Origin: Spirochaetota bacterium
GTDB lineage: Bacteria > Spirochaetota > UBA4802 > UBA5368
Direction of reading: 5' to 3'
NCBI GenBank assembly: GCA_004297825.1
Contig: SCSX01000014.1
Location: 1-64,000 of the forward strand
DNA: 64,000 nt
In this document: positions 16,502 to 24,862 of the stretch, in pieces
How the letters are laid out: each line of letters starts with the position of its first letter
Position numbering within the stretch: the stretch's first letter is position 1
Position numbers and translations under genes: made by a program
The notes under the pieces: model-generated
What the model was told of the DNA's origin: nothing
The model's input: the letters and a program-made list of their open reading frames with translations, nothing else
Databases searched by the model: none

Positions 16502-17449
16502 TCAGTTATCGCACGGGACGCCGGCGGTATCGCCGTTCCGCGGACCCTGGGCGCGCCCTATTATTTCAGTGATATCGGACACCCCCTTTTCGCGCATGTA
16601 GCCTTCGAGCCGTTCGATGCAATTGACGGAGGTGAGCGGGTCGACGAGCGACATGGTGCCTATGGACACGGCGCAGGCGCCTGCCATGAGAAACTCGATC
16701 ACGTCCTCGAGCGTTCCTATCCCACCGATCGCGACGACCGGGATGTCGACCCGTGCGCATATCTCGTAGACGATCCTGAGCGCGATGGGCCGGATTGCCG
16801 GCCCGGAAAGCCCCGCCACGGTATTTCTAAAGTAGGGCCTGCCCTTCTCGATGTCAATCTTCATGCCCAGGAACGTGTTCACGGCCGAGACGGCGTCGGC
16901 CCCGCAGTCCTTCGCGGCGCGCGCGAACTCCGCGGGATCGGTAACGTTAGGCGAAAGCTTCACGATGAGGGGGACCGTGGTCACGCGGCGCACCGCGGCG
17001 ACGAGCGGCGCGAAGGTGGGCACGCTCTTGCCGAAGGCGATGCCGCCCTCCTTCACGTTGGGACAGCTCACGTTGAGCTCTATGGCCGCGACGCCCGGAA
17101 CGCCCGTGAGCCTGCGGCAGAGTTCCACGTTTTCGTCCACGGAATGCCCCGCCACGTTCGGGATCACAGTCGCGCCCTTCTCCCGGAGGAAGGGCATCTT
17201 TTTTTCAAGGAACGCATCGATCCCCACGTTCTCGAGGCCGATCGAGTTCAGCATGCCGGAAGGGGTTTCCAGGATGCGCGGGCCGCGGTTCCCCGGGCGC
17301 GGCTCGATCGAGAGCCCCTTCGTGAAGATGGCGCCCAACCGCGCGATGTCGAAATAGCCCGCGAGCTCCTCCCCGTAACCGGCTGTCCCGGACGCGACGG
17401 TGATCGGGTTCTTGAGCGTGAGGCTTCCTATGGTGACGTACGTGTTCAT
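16502..17449 (-). CDS. pyrD: dihydroorotate dehydrogenase, class 1 catalytic subunit
   Basis: PyrD oxidises dihydroorotate to orotate in pyrimidine synthesis using FMN. The 315-residue TIM-barrel protein carries LKNPITVASGTAGYG near its start, the catalytic cysteine in LNVSCPNVKEGG, and the FMN-phosphate-binding IGGIGTLEDVIEFLMAGA. A Cys rather than Ser as catalytic base places it in class 1. The general sequence (SGPAIRPIALR) fits class 1B, which needs an electron-transfer partner PyrK; no pyrK is adjacent. It precedes hisC in the same orientation. Confidence 0.95.
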   Translation of the reverse strand: MNTYVTIGSLTLKNPITVASGTAGYGEELAGYFDIARLGAIFTKGLSIEPRPGNRGPRILETPSGMLNSIGLENVGIDAFLEKKMPFLREKGATVIPNVAGHSVDENVELCRRLTGVPGVAAIELNVSCPNVKEGGIAFGKSVPTFAPLVAAVRRVTTVPLIVKLSPNVTDPAEFARAAKDCGADAVSAVNTFLGMKIDIEKGRPYFRNTVAGLSGPAIRPIALRIVYEICARVDIPVVAIGGIGTLEDVIEFLMAGACAVSIGTMSLVDPLTSVNCIERLEGYMREKGVSDITEIIGRAQGPRNGDTAGVPCDN

Positions 17450-17530
17450 TCGCAGTTATTCCAAATTTCGGCGCGGTATAGAAAAGCGTAGCCGGGGAAG
17501 TCCGTCAAGAAATAAAAGGGACGTGCGCGC

Positions 17531-17788
17531 TTACTTCCCATCCCGATAATGTTCGCTATACCTGTCCAGCACCGCCTTTATCATCACCTGGTAAGGGACG
17601 CCGTTCATTTTAGCGCGGCTCTTGAAAAAATTTACACTCGCCTTGCTGAGTAAAATGGTCACTTTCACGGATTCCTCTTTTTTCACCAGCATTTCGGGTG
17701 CGGGCAGAAAGTCCGCAATTACCCTGGATTCCCTGATGGCGAGTGAAACGCTTTTAGGCGCTTTAGTATAGTCTAATTTCCTCTTCAT
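17531..17788 (-). CDS. BrnA-like ribbon-helix-helix antitoxin
   Basis: The 85-residue protein follows the BrnT toxin gene and overlaps it by 26 bases. The C-terminal half, VKVTILLSKASVNFFKSRAKMNG, fits a ribbon-helix-helix DNA-binding motif like those of BrnA/CopG antitoxins. The N-terminal half is polar and would contact the toxin. In known brnTA pairs the antitoxin neutralises the ribonuclease and, with it, represses the shared promoter. The gene order here, toxin first, is the usual brnT-brnA order. Confidence 0.85.
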   Translation of the reverse strand: MKRKLDYTKAPKSVSLAIRESRVIADFLPAPEMLVKKEESVKVTILLSKASVNFFKSRAKMNGVPYQVMIKAVLDRYSEHYRDGK

Positions 17789-18044
17789 ATCGCTTCTTGC
17801 CCTCTCTCCAGTATCCCGCGCCGATTATCCTTATCGCGGACGCTCGAACCGTAAATCTGACCGTGAGAATCCTATCCAGAACATTCCCATAGCAAAAGTA
17901 TCGTTTTTCGTTTTGTGTACTTTGTTTCACATCTAACGCGATAACCCTATGTGCATCCAGGAAGGCATTCTGTGCCTCATAGAATGAAACTCCATGCTTG
18001 GCTATATTCTGCGCGTTTTTGGATTCTTCCCACTCGAACTCCAT
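17763..18044 (-). CDS. BrnT-family toxin (ribonuclease)
   Basis: The 93-residue protein has the BrnT pattern: FEWEESKNAQNIAKHGVSF, then AFLDAHR, NEKRYFCYG, and a final RFTVRASAIRIIGAGYW...RYEE. BrnT toxins are RelE-fold ribonucleases that stop translation. The usual IISARRA segment reads IIGAGYW here, so activity may be altered. I start at the ATG at 18044 because it aligns with relatives. A strong promoter places transcription start almost on this codon and no Shine-Dalgarno is visible, so the mRNA may be leaderless. An 11-codon upstream extension would lie inside the promoter. Confidence 0.85.
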   Translation of the reverse strand: MEFEWEESKNAQNIAKHGVSFYEAQNAFLDAHRVIALDVKQSTQNEKRYFCYGNVLDRILTVRFTVRASAIRIIGAGYWREGKKRYEEEIRLY

Positions 18045-18049
18045 GATTA

Positions 18050-18077
18050 ATAATACATATAAATATATGTATGTCAA
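18050..18077 (-). promoter_or_regulatory. brnT promoter with overlapping AT-rich palindromes
   Basis: On the minus strand TTGACA (18072-18077) and TATTAT (18050-18055) are 16 bases apart. The -10 ends 5 bases before the ATG at 18042-18044. Repeated TACATATA/TATATGTA half-sites fill the spacer and flank it, a likely operator for the toxin-antitoxin complex. Confidence 0.65.
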
Positions 18078-18087
18078 TACATATATT

Positions 18088-18197
18088 TGACTTGTTGCGA
18101 AACTGCCGTCTCGCGCTCGCAGGGAATTCCTGCGAGGCGCTTTTTATGGGGCTTCGCCCCTTATACCCCGTAAACAATTGAGTTACGCAACAAGTCA
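18088..18197. repeat. MITE-like palindromic element 1
   Basis: The element is 110 bp with 12-bp perfect terminal inverted repeats, TGACTTGTTGCG (18088-18099) and its complement (18186-18197). Inside are two more hairpins: CTCGCAGG/CCTGCGAG and GGGGC/GCCCC. It contains no ORF of its own. It lies between the brnT promoter and apbE and shares its terminal sequence GAnTTGTTGCnAAACTG with the element at 18302-18395. Confidence 0.6.
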
Positions 18198-18301
18198 GAT
18201 ATTCCACCATCTCTGACGGGGCCGTTGGGCTTCGTTATAATACACCTTTGCAAATGCCAGGCGTATTTAAATGACCACATCATCCTTTTTTCATTGAATA
18301 A

Positions 18302-18395
18302 ATAATCGAGTTGTTACATGCCTAATAAATCGCTCCTCCCCCGCCTGCGGCGGGGGAGGAGCGATTTATTTCCAGTTTTGCAACAACTCTATTAT
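18302..18395. repeat. MITE-like palindromic element 2 with 22-bp hairpin
   Basis: Outer arms ATAATcGAGTTGTT (18302-18315) and AACAACTCtATTAT (18382-18395) pair with one mismatch. The core is a perfect 22-bp stem (18324-18345 with 18349-18370) and a 3-base loop. The right arm read outward-in, GAGTTGTTGCAAAACTG, matches the end of element 1. It may also fold as a transcription barrier upstream of apbE. Confidence 0.6.
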
Positions 18396-18441
18396 GCTGT
18401 CATAATTATGAACATACTTTGCTGAGAGGACGACAACCATC

Positions 18442-19461
18442 ATGATCTATCGAAATCTCACTGCGCTTTTGGCGGCATTTATCTCGATCCTGACCGCGTG
18501 CTCAGGCGGGGGCACTCACACCTACTCACGCCCGCTCATGGGCACGATCGTGAACATCACGATCATCGCGGACTCGAAGCGCGAGGCCGACGCGGCGTCG
18601 GAAAAAGCGTTCGGGGCCATCGAGGAGATCGAGCGGCTCATGAGCCCGAAGAGCGAGGCCGGGGACGTGTATCGCCTGAACGAGCAGGCGGCGTACAGGC
18701 CCGTGAGGGTATCGGACGGGACATTCATGCTCGTCAGGCGCGCGAACGAGGTGGCGGCGCGGACGGGCGGGGCGTTCGATATCAGCTTCGCCGCGCTCGA
18801 GAGGCTTTGGAACTGGAAGGACCCGAATTTCATCCCGCCCAATGCGATGGAGGTCGCGCGCGCACTGGCCCTGGTGAATTATCGGTACATACGCCTTAAT
18901 TCGGCCGCCTCCGAGATCTCGTTCGCGGTTCCGGGCATGCGCATCGGGCTCGGGGGCATCGCCAAGGGCTACGCGGCGATGCGCGGCATGGAGGAGCTCA
19001 AGGCAGCGGGCGTCACGAACGCGATCGTCGCGGCGGCGGGCGACATGCAGGTCGCGGGCTCGAAGGACGGCGGGCCGTGGCGCGTAGGGCTCATGCACCC
19101 GCGGAAAAAGGAGCTGATCTGCACGCTGCTCATGCGCGACGGGGACGCGGTTTCCACGAGCGGCGATTACGAGCGCTTCGCCGAGTACGGCGGGGTCCGC
19201 TACCACCACATCATCGACCCGAAGACCGGCTACCCCGCGCGGGGCTTCGTATCGGTATCGGTGATCTCGAAGAGCCCGGTCGATTCGGACGCGTACTCCA
19301 CGGCGCTGTTCGTAATGGGGCCGGGGAAGGCCGCGGGATTCATGAAGGAGCATCCGGAGCTGGAGGTGGTGCTTATCGATGAGGATTTACGCATGAGCGC
19401 GTCGAAGGGGTTGAGGGAGAGGATTGTGTTTGAGGAGGTGGTGGGGGTGGCGTGGCGGTGA
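18442..19461 (+). CDS. apbE: FAD:protein FMN transferase (lipoprotein)
   Basis: ApbE proteins attach FMN covalently to target flavoproteins such as the NqrB/NqrC or RnfG/RnfD subunits, using Mg2+ and FAD. The 339-residue protein starts with a lipoprotein signal, MIYRNLTALLAAFISILTAC, so it works on the outer face of the inner membrane. Family motifs include SRPLMGTIVNITI, GGAFDISFAAL, GLGGIAKGYA, and HHIIDPKTGYPARG, followed by the acidic SDAYSTALFVMG. No Rnf or Nqr genes are adjacent. A GAGAGG lies about 12 bases before the ATG. Confidence 0.95.
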   Translation: MIYRNLTALLAAFISILTACSGGGTHTYSRPLMGTIVNITIIADSKREADAASEKAFGAIEEIERLMSPKSEAGDVYRLNEQAAYRPVRVSDGTFMLVRRANEVAARTGGAFDISFAALERLWNWKDPNFIPPNAMEVARALALVNYRYIRLNSAASEISFAVPGMRIGLGGIAKGYAAMRGMEELKAAGVTNAIVAAAGDMQVAGSKDGGPWRVGLMHPRKKELICTLLMRDGDAVSTSGDYERFAEYGGVRYHHIIDPKTGYPARGFVSVSVISKSPVDSDAYSTALFVMGPGKAAGFMKEHPELEVVLIDEDLRMSASKGLRERIVFEEVVGVAWR

Positions 19462-19667
19462 GGAGTTAAAAGTAAAAATTTATTGTGATTAATCGGTACC
19501 AAAATAAGTTGCACTTCTATGATCGATGCACGGTATTTCCAAAATACGGTGAGAGCCTTCTTGATTTGGTCAAAATTCGGATTCCTGTATTGAAGGAAAT
19601 ATTGCTTGAAGGCATATCCCTGGTAGGCTATATTTGAGTAGATCGGCCCAGGTGGCCGAATAGAGTC

Positions 19668-22600
19668 ATGAGGCCGTTCAATATATATAGAGATATCCCT
19701 GCCTTATTCCTGGCATTATTAACGTTTTTTCCAGCCTGCGCCAAACAGGCTGCGGATTTCGCCGCGCCCTCAAACGTGAGCGCGACGGATGGAAGCTATA
19801 CCGACCGTGTGAAAATTTCCTGGAATTCAGTTTCCAAGGCGGAAAAGTACTATATCTACCGTTCTACAACGGCAAACGATCCAAACCCGACAGAAATCGA
19901 CGATTCATGGGATACCACGGTTGATGATTACAGTGCAGGCATTGGAACCACCTATTACTACAGTATAAAATCCTGGTCTTATGCGGATGGATTTTCCGGA
20001 TTCAGTAACGACGATTCGGGGTTTACGGGAAATCCTATCGCGGTCCTGACACCGCCATCCGTGAACGCGACCGATGGAGGCACGGCACTTGTCGACCGAA
20101 TCTCCCTCGATTGGGCCGCCGTCCCGGGCGCGACTAAATACTACGTCTACCGGTCCGATGCGGCTCCAGGGACATACACGCTGATCAAAATCCTTTCCGC
20201 GCTCACCTTCGACGATATGGATGTGGTTACAGGCGACCAGTACTATTATAAGGTCCGGGCCTGGGATACAACCGGGTACAGTAACTACAGCGTGGCGGAA
20301 TATGGAGAAACGCTTGCGCTGCTTGGCACACCTGCCGGTGTCGCCGCTTCGGATGGTACCTTTGGTGATTATGTACGCATTACCTGGACCGGCGTGACCG
20401 GTCCCCCGGTTGCAGACAGTTATGATATCTATCGATCCGATGATACATCCACGCCACTCAATACGGTGGCACATCCCACCGTATTATACGACGATACGAC
20501 CGCCCTCCCGGGAACAATATACTCTTACTATGTTAAGGCGCACTCGGCGATTAACGGTGACAGCCTGGGCAGCATCCCCAATACCGGCTACCGGGCGGTA
20601 ATGGGCGTACCCCCTGTCATTGCGGCCACTGACGGCGATATCGCTCTAGCTACAATGGTAAGGATCAGCTGGGCGGCCGTGCCGGGGGCTACCAAGTACG
20701 AGATCCAGCGCGGGAACACCCCGGTTGGACCCTGGTCCGACCTCGATTTGAACGTGTTGGGGACCAGCAAGGATGACTTAACCGCAGTGGTCGCAACAGC
20801 GTACTATTACCAGGTAAGGGCCTATAATGCGGGTACGGTGACCTATAGCGCCTACAGCAACGTCGACCTGGGGTTCAGATACTCCAGTTCCGATATGACC
20901 ACCCATGTTCCCCAGAATATCTCGGCAACGAGCGCCTACACCGATAAGGTGCGCATCACCTGGGGCAGTGCCGCCGATGCGACCGAGTATCGAATATATC
21001 GCGCCGGCGCACTCGCAGGACCATACGGCCAGCTTGCCCCCGGGACGGTGGGACCAACAACTTTCTTCTATGATGACACCACTGGTATACCCGGAACAAC
21101 CTACTACTACAAGGTCACGGCATATAACTCAGTTATTACCTCCGAGACCGACATAACTCTTGTAACCGCGGCCACCGGGGTTATAGTGTCTACCTTGAGC
21201 GCGCCACTGGCACCAACTGGCACGACACTTCTTGATGACCGGATCACACTGACGTGGGCGGCGGTCGCAGGGGCGTCGCAGTATTTTATTTATCGATCAA
21301 CGACGCTCCTTGGCACCTATACGGAGATCGGAAACGCGGTAGTGTTGACCTTTGACGATACCTCGATACCGGCGGGAGACACGTCTACCTATTATTACAA
21401 GTTGAAAGCATGGAATGCTGCCGCAGGATACAGCGCCCTTGGCCCCGCGGGTTCAGGAAACAAGCTGGCTTTGGGAGTTCCCGTCGTAACCGCCTCGGAC
21501 GGGACATTCCTTGACAGTATCGTGGTGAGTTGGACGGCGGTCGGGGGAGCTACGGAATATCATATCGGCAGGTCGACGGTCACCGGCGGGCCGTATCCTG
21601 AAATCGCGGTGGTGACATCAGGGACTTCATATGCGGACAGCGATCCCACGCTCACGCCCGGCGCGAATTACTACTACACGGTAAGGGCCTGGTCCCCGGA
21701 TACGCTCTATGGGCTGATTAGCGCGGAGGATATCGGCTATGTTCACACAGAGCTCGACCAGCCCACAGCCACGGCGGCGACTGATTTTACCGATACGACC
21801 AGGATTACGGTAACATGGACGCATATAAACTGGGTTCCATTCGCGGGCACACGCAATTACTACATTTACCGTAAGAATACTGATATCGCCGGTAACTATG
21901 TCGAAATGGGCAGTGTCCTTAATACTGTAAATACCTGGGACGATTTGACCGCGGTTGCCGGTACCAATTATGACTATAAAATCAAGGCATATAATAATGA
22001 CGGAATCCTGACCCAGTTCAGTCCCGACAGTGCACCGGATAACGGATGCCAACGGCTGCTGGCGCCGACCGGACAAGCCGCTACCGATTTTACTTCCACC
22101 ACACAAATCGGCGTATCCTGGAATGTTGTCACAGGCGCAAATACTTATGAAGTTCTCCGCGATGGGGTAACAATTCAGACCGGAATAGCCGGACTCACCT
22201 ATAACGACACGGCTCTCGATGCCGTCGTGGTTCCTGGCAACACTTATTCCTATACGATTATCGCCCATGACACCAACCCTGCAGGAAATATCAGTGTTGC
22301 GAGCGCAGCCGATATCGGTTCCAAACGCCTTACCATTCCCGTTGGAGTTGCGGCCACGAATGGGTCGTCGACTACCCAGGTTGACGTATCCTGGACAGCG
22401 GTGACCGGCGCTGACAGCTACGAGGTATTCCGTAACGGCGCTTCCATCGCGTCCGGAATCGGCGCGATCACGTATTCCGACACGGCTAATGATGTAACTG
22501 TGGTACCCGGCACGGTGTACAACTATACCGTACTGGCACATAACTCCGACGCGGGAGCGGTTCACGATACCGCACAAAGCGCGTTGGACAGCGGATATAA

Positions 22601-24749
22601 GTTCCTGTCGACTCCCACCGGCGTAGCGGCAGATGACGGCGTATCGCTGACCCAGATCGCCGTTTCATGGAACGCGATCGCCGGCGCGGACAGCTACGAG
22701 ATTTACCGGGATGGGGTATCCATAGCATCAGGTATTCTGGTTACATCATATACCGATAACGCGGGCGCGGGCATCGTGATTCCCGGAAATGCATACACGT
22801 ATACAGTCAGGGCGCATAACTCTGATGCGGGAGCGGTTCATGATACACCGCAAAGCGCAGGCGATACCGGTTACAAGCTCCTGGCGACACCCACAGGTGT
22901 TTCAGCCACGGACGGCACTTCAACCACCGATGTCAACATAACCTGGTTCGCAGTCACCGGTGCCGACAGCTACGAGGTATACCGCAACGGCGTTTCGATA
23001 GCCTCCGGTGTCGCTGGACCGGCATATACCGATAACGCAAACGATGCGACCGTGGTGCCGGGCGTCGTGTATTCGTACACGGTGCGGGCCCATAATTCCG
23101 ATGCGGGCGCCGTACACGATACCGCTCAAAGCGCTGCGGATACCGGCTATAAGAGACTTACCGCCCCGACAGGTGTATCGGCCAGCGACGGGACCTCGAA
23201 CGTACATGTTCAGATAAGCTGGAACGCCACGGTCACCGGCGCAGACAGCTACAGGATTTACCGCAGCGATGACGGTTACGTGACTCCAATTATAACAGGA
23301 CTTGTCGCATCGCCGTATAACGATACAACTGCGGCTCCAGGAATACAATACTCGTACATGGTGAAGGCATATGCGACATCCTCCTCTGCCGAGGGAGACG
23401 GGAGTCTTACGGATTCCGGGTATCGTCAGGTGCTTGCTCCTACCCTTGTAACTGCTTCAGACGGAGGGTTCACCGATCACGTAAACATAACCTGGGTTGC
23501 TTCCGCTAACGCGAACAATTACGAAGTATTCCGTAACGGGGTTTCGATAGTTTCGGGTGTGGCGGGAACCTCGTACGATGATTACCTGGCGCCGTTGCAG
23601 GGCGTCGCCTATTCATACACGGTTGTGGCGCATGTTAACCTCCCGGCTCATGACAGTGTCCCCAGCGCCGCCGATAACGGTTACATGAGCCTTAACGCTC
23701 CCGTCAATGTACTCGCGTCCGACGGGACATCGACCGTTCAAGTGAATATATCCTGGGACGCCGTAACCGGTGCCGAGAGCTACGAAGTATTCCGCAACGG
23801 GGCTTCGATCGCGTCCGGTATTGCGGTTCTCTCGTACACGGATTCAGCGGACGATCTGACTGTTGTACCGGGAACGACATATTCTTATACCGTTCGCGCT
23901 CATAACACGGATATCAACGCAGTGCATGACTCCGCTCAGAGTGCCGCGAACACCGGTTATAAGGGTATTTCCGCGCCGACCGCCGTGAGCGCGACCGACT
24001 TCACGCGGACTACCGATGTCCGCATTACCTGGACGGCTTCCACCGGCGCCGACAACTATGACGTGTATCGCGACTTGGCACTTCTTCCCGCTGGCACCGG
24101 GGTCACTTCGCCGTTCGATGACGCCACCGCGGTCCCGGGCACCTCGTACTCGTACACCGTAGTCGCCCATGACCTTTCACCCGATCATTACAGCGCGGCG
24201 AGCGCCGCGGATACGGGAACACGACAGATTTCCGCGCCGTCGGCTGTGAGCGCGACCGACTTCACGCGGACTACCGATGTCCGCATTACCTGGACGGCTT
24301 CCACCGGCGCCGACAATTATGACGTGTATCGCGATGCGATTATTCTGGCCGCAGGCACCGGGGTCACTTCTCCGTTCGATGACGCCACCGCGGTCCCGGG
24401 TACCTCGTACTCGTACACCGTGGTCGCCCATGACCTTTCGCCCGATCATTACAGCGCGGCGAGCGCCGCGGATACGGGGACGCGCCAATTGTCAGCCCCT
24501 ACCGCGGTAAGCGCCACCGACGGGCTTACGGATCGGGTAACAATTAGCTGGACGGCCTCAACTGGCGCGGACAGCTATACCATTAATCGCGATGGGTCGC
24601 CTATCGCGACTGCGATTGCCGGGTCCCCCTATGATGATTTTACCGCCGTAGTAAGCACGACATATGTGTATACGGTCGTTGCTCACGACGACTCCCCTGT
24701 TCATGACAGCGCTGATAGTGCCCCCGATAACGGCACTCGAGTTCCGTAG
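19668..24749 (+). CDS. giant lipoprotein of 18 fibronectin type III-like repeats
   Basis: The 1693-residue protein has a lipoprotein signal (ALFLALLTFFPAC) followed almost entirely by repeats of about 84-105 residues. I count 18. Each starts like APTgVsATDGT..D.V.ISW and continues with ..GADSYEVYR, a turn, and VPGTxYSYTVRAH, the pattern of FnIII sandwiches (conserved Trp and Tyr). Repeats 9-12 and 15 resemble each other strongly, and repeats 16 and 17 are almost identical even in DNA. Such proteins are usually surface adhesins or scaffolds. No catalytic or anchoring domain is seen at the C-terminus. Base composition is lower in GC than the flanking housekeeping genes. The ribosome-binding site is weak. 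Confidence 0.88.
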   Translation: MRPFNIYRDIPALFLALLTFFPACAKQAADFAAPSNVSATDGSYTDRVKISWNSVSKAEKYYIYRSTTANDPNPTEIDDSWDTTVDDYSAGIGTTYYYSIKSWSYADGFSGFSNDDSGFTGNPIAVLTPPSVNATDGGTALVDRISLDWAAVPGATKYYVYRSDAAPGTYTLIKILSALTFDDMDVVTGDQYYYKVRAWDTTGYSNYSVAEYGETLALLGTPAGVAASDGTFGDYVRITWTGVTGPPVADSYDIYRSDDTSTPLNTVAHPTVLYDDTTALPGTIYSYYVKAHSAINGDSLGSIPNTGYRAVMGVPPVIAATDGDIALATMVRISWAAVPGATKYEIQRGNTPVGPWSDLDLNVLGTSKDDLTAVVATAYYYQVRAYNAGTVTYSAYSNVDLGFRYSSSDMTTHVPQNISATSAYTDKVRITWGSAADATEYRIYRAGALAGPYGQLAPGTVGPTTFFYDDTTGIPGTTYYYKVTAYNSVITSETDITLVTAATGVIVSTLSAPLAPTGTTLLDDRITLTWAAVAGASQYFIYRSTTLLGTYTEIGNAVVLTFDDTSIPAGDTSTYYYKLKAWNAAAGYSALGPAGSGNKLALGVPVVTASDGTFLDSIVVSWTAVGGATEYHIGRSTVTGGPYPEIAVVTSGTSYADSDPTLTPGANYYYTVRAWSPDTLYGLISAEDIGYVHTELDQPTATAATDFTDTTRITVTWTHINWVPFAGTRNYYIYRKNTDIAGNYVEMGSVLNTVNTWDDLTAVAGTNYDYKIKAYNNDGILTQFSPDSAPDNGCQRLLAPTGQAATDFTSTTQIGVSWNVVTGANTYEVLRDGVTIQTGIAGLTYNDTALDAVVVPGNTYSYTIIAHDTNPAGNISVASAADIGSKRLTIPVGVAATNGSSTTQVDVSWTAVTGADSYEVFRNGASIASGIGAITYSDTANDVTVVPGTVYNYTVLAHNSDAGAVHDTAQSALDSGYKFLSTPTGVAADDGVSLTQIAVSWNAIAGADSYEIYRDGVSIASGILVTSYTDNAGAGIVIPGNAYTYTVRAHNSDAGAVHDTPQSAGDTGYKLLATPTGVSATDGTSTTDVNITWFAVTGADSYEVYRNGVSIASGVAGPAYTDNANDATVVPGVVYSYTVRAHNSDAGAVHDTAQSAADTGYKRLTAPTGVSASDGTSNVHVQISWNATVTGADSYRIYRSDDGYVTPIITGLVASPYNDTTAAPGIQYSYMVKAYATSSSAEGDGSLTDSGYRQVLAPTLVTASDGGFTDHVNITWVASANANNYEVFRNGVSIVSGVAGTSYDDYLAPLQGVAYSYTVVAHVNLPAHDSVPSAADNGYMSLNAPVNVLASDGTSTVQVNISWDAVTGAESYEVFRNGASIASGIAVLSYTDSADDLTVVPGTTYSYTVRAHNTDINAVHDSAQSAANTGYKGISAPTAVSATDFTRTTDVRITWTASTGADNYDVYRDLALLPAGTGVTSPFDDATAVPGTSYSYTVVAHDLSPDHYSAASAADTGTRQISAPSAVSATDFTRTTDVRITWTASTGADNYDVYRDAIILAAGTGVTSPFDDATAVPGTSYSYTVVAHDLSPDHYSAASAADTGTRQLSAPTAVSATDGLTDRVTISWTASTGADSYTINRDGSPIATAIAGSPYDDFTAVVSTTYVYTVVAHDDSPVHDSADSAPDNGTRVP
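23973..24494 (+). repeat. tandem duplication of a 261-bp FnIII module
   Basis: Residues 1436-1522 and 1523-1609 of the FnIII protein are encoded by two adjacent 261-bp units (23973-24233 and 24234-24494) that are nearly identical in DNA. They differ mainly around the ...VYRDLALLPAG / VYRDAIILAAG segment. This is a recent in-frame duplication. Confidence 0.9.
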
Positions 24750-24791
24750 AAACTGATAACACGGCCACTAAATTTATCTACTTTGCATTAA

Positions 24792-24817
24792 AAAACCCTG
24801 CTTAATAGCAGGGTTTT
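24792..24817. terminator. bidirectional intrinsic terminator
   Basis: AAAACCCTGC and GCAGGGTTTT form a 10-bp stem around a 6-base loop TTAATA, with A- and T-runs on the two sides. It lies between the convergent FnIII-repeat gene (plus) and the Ig-like lipoprotein gene (minus) and can serve both. Confidence 0.85.
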
Positions 24818-24862
24818 ATTTTTAAGATATACGGTAAATTGACTATCATTCACCTACACGAT

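Noticed and set aside
22000-24494. Tandem repeats considered as CRISPR or satellite DNA
   Set aside because: The units are about 261-290 bp, in frame, and encode FnIII-like modules; there are no short repeats with unique spacers.
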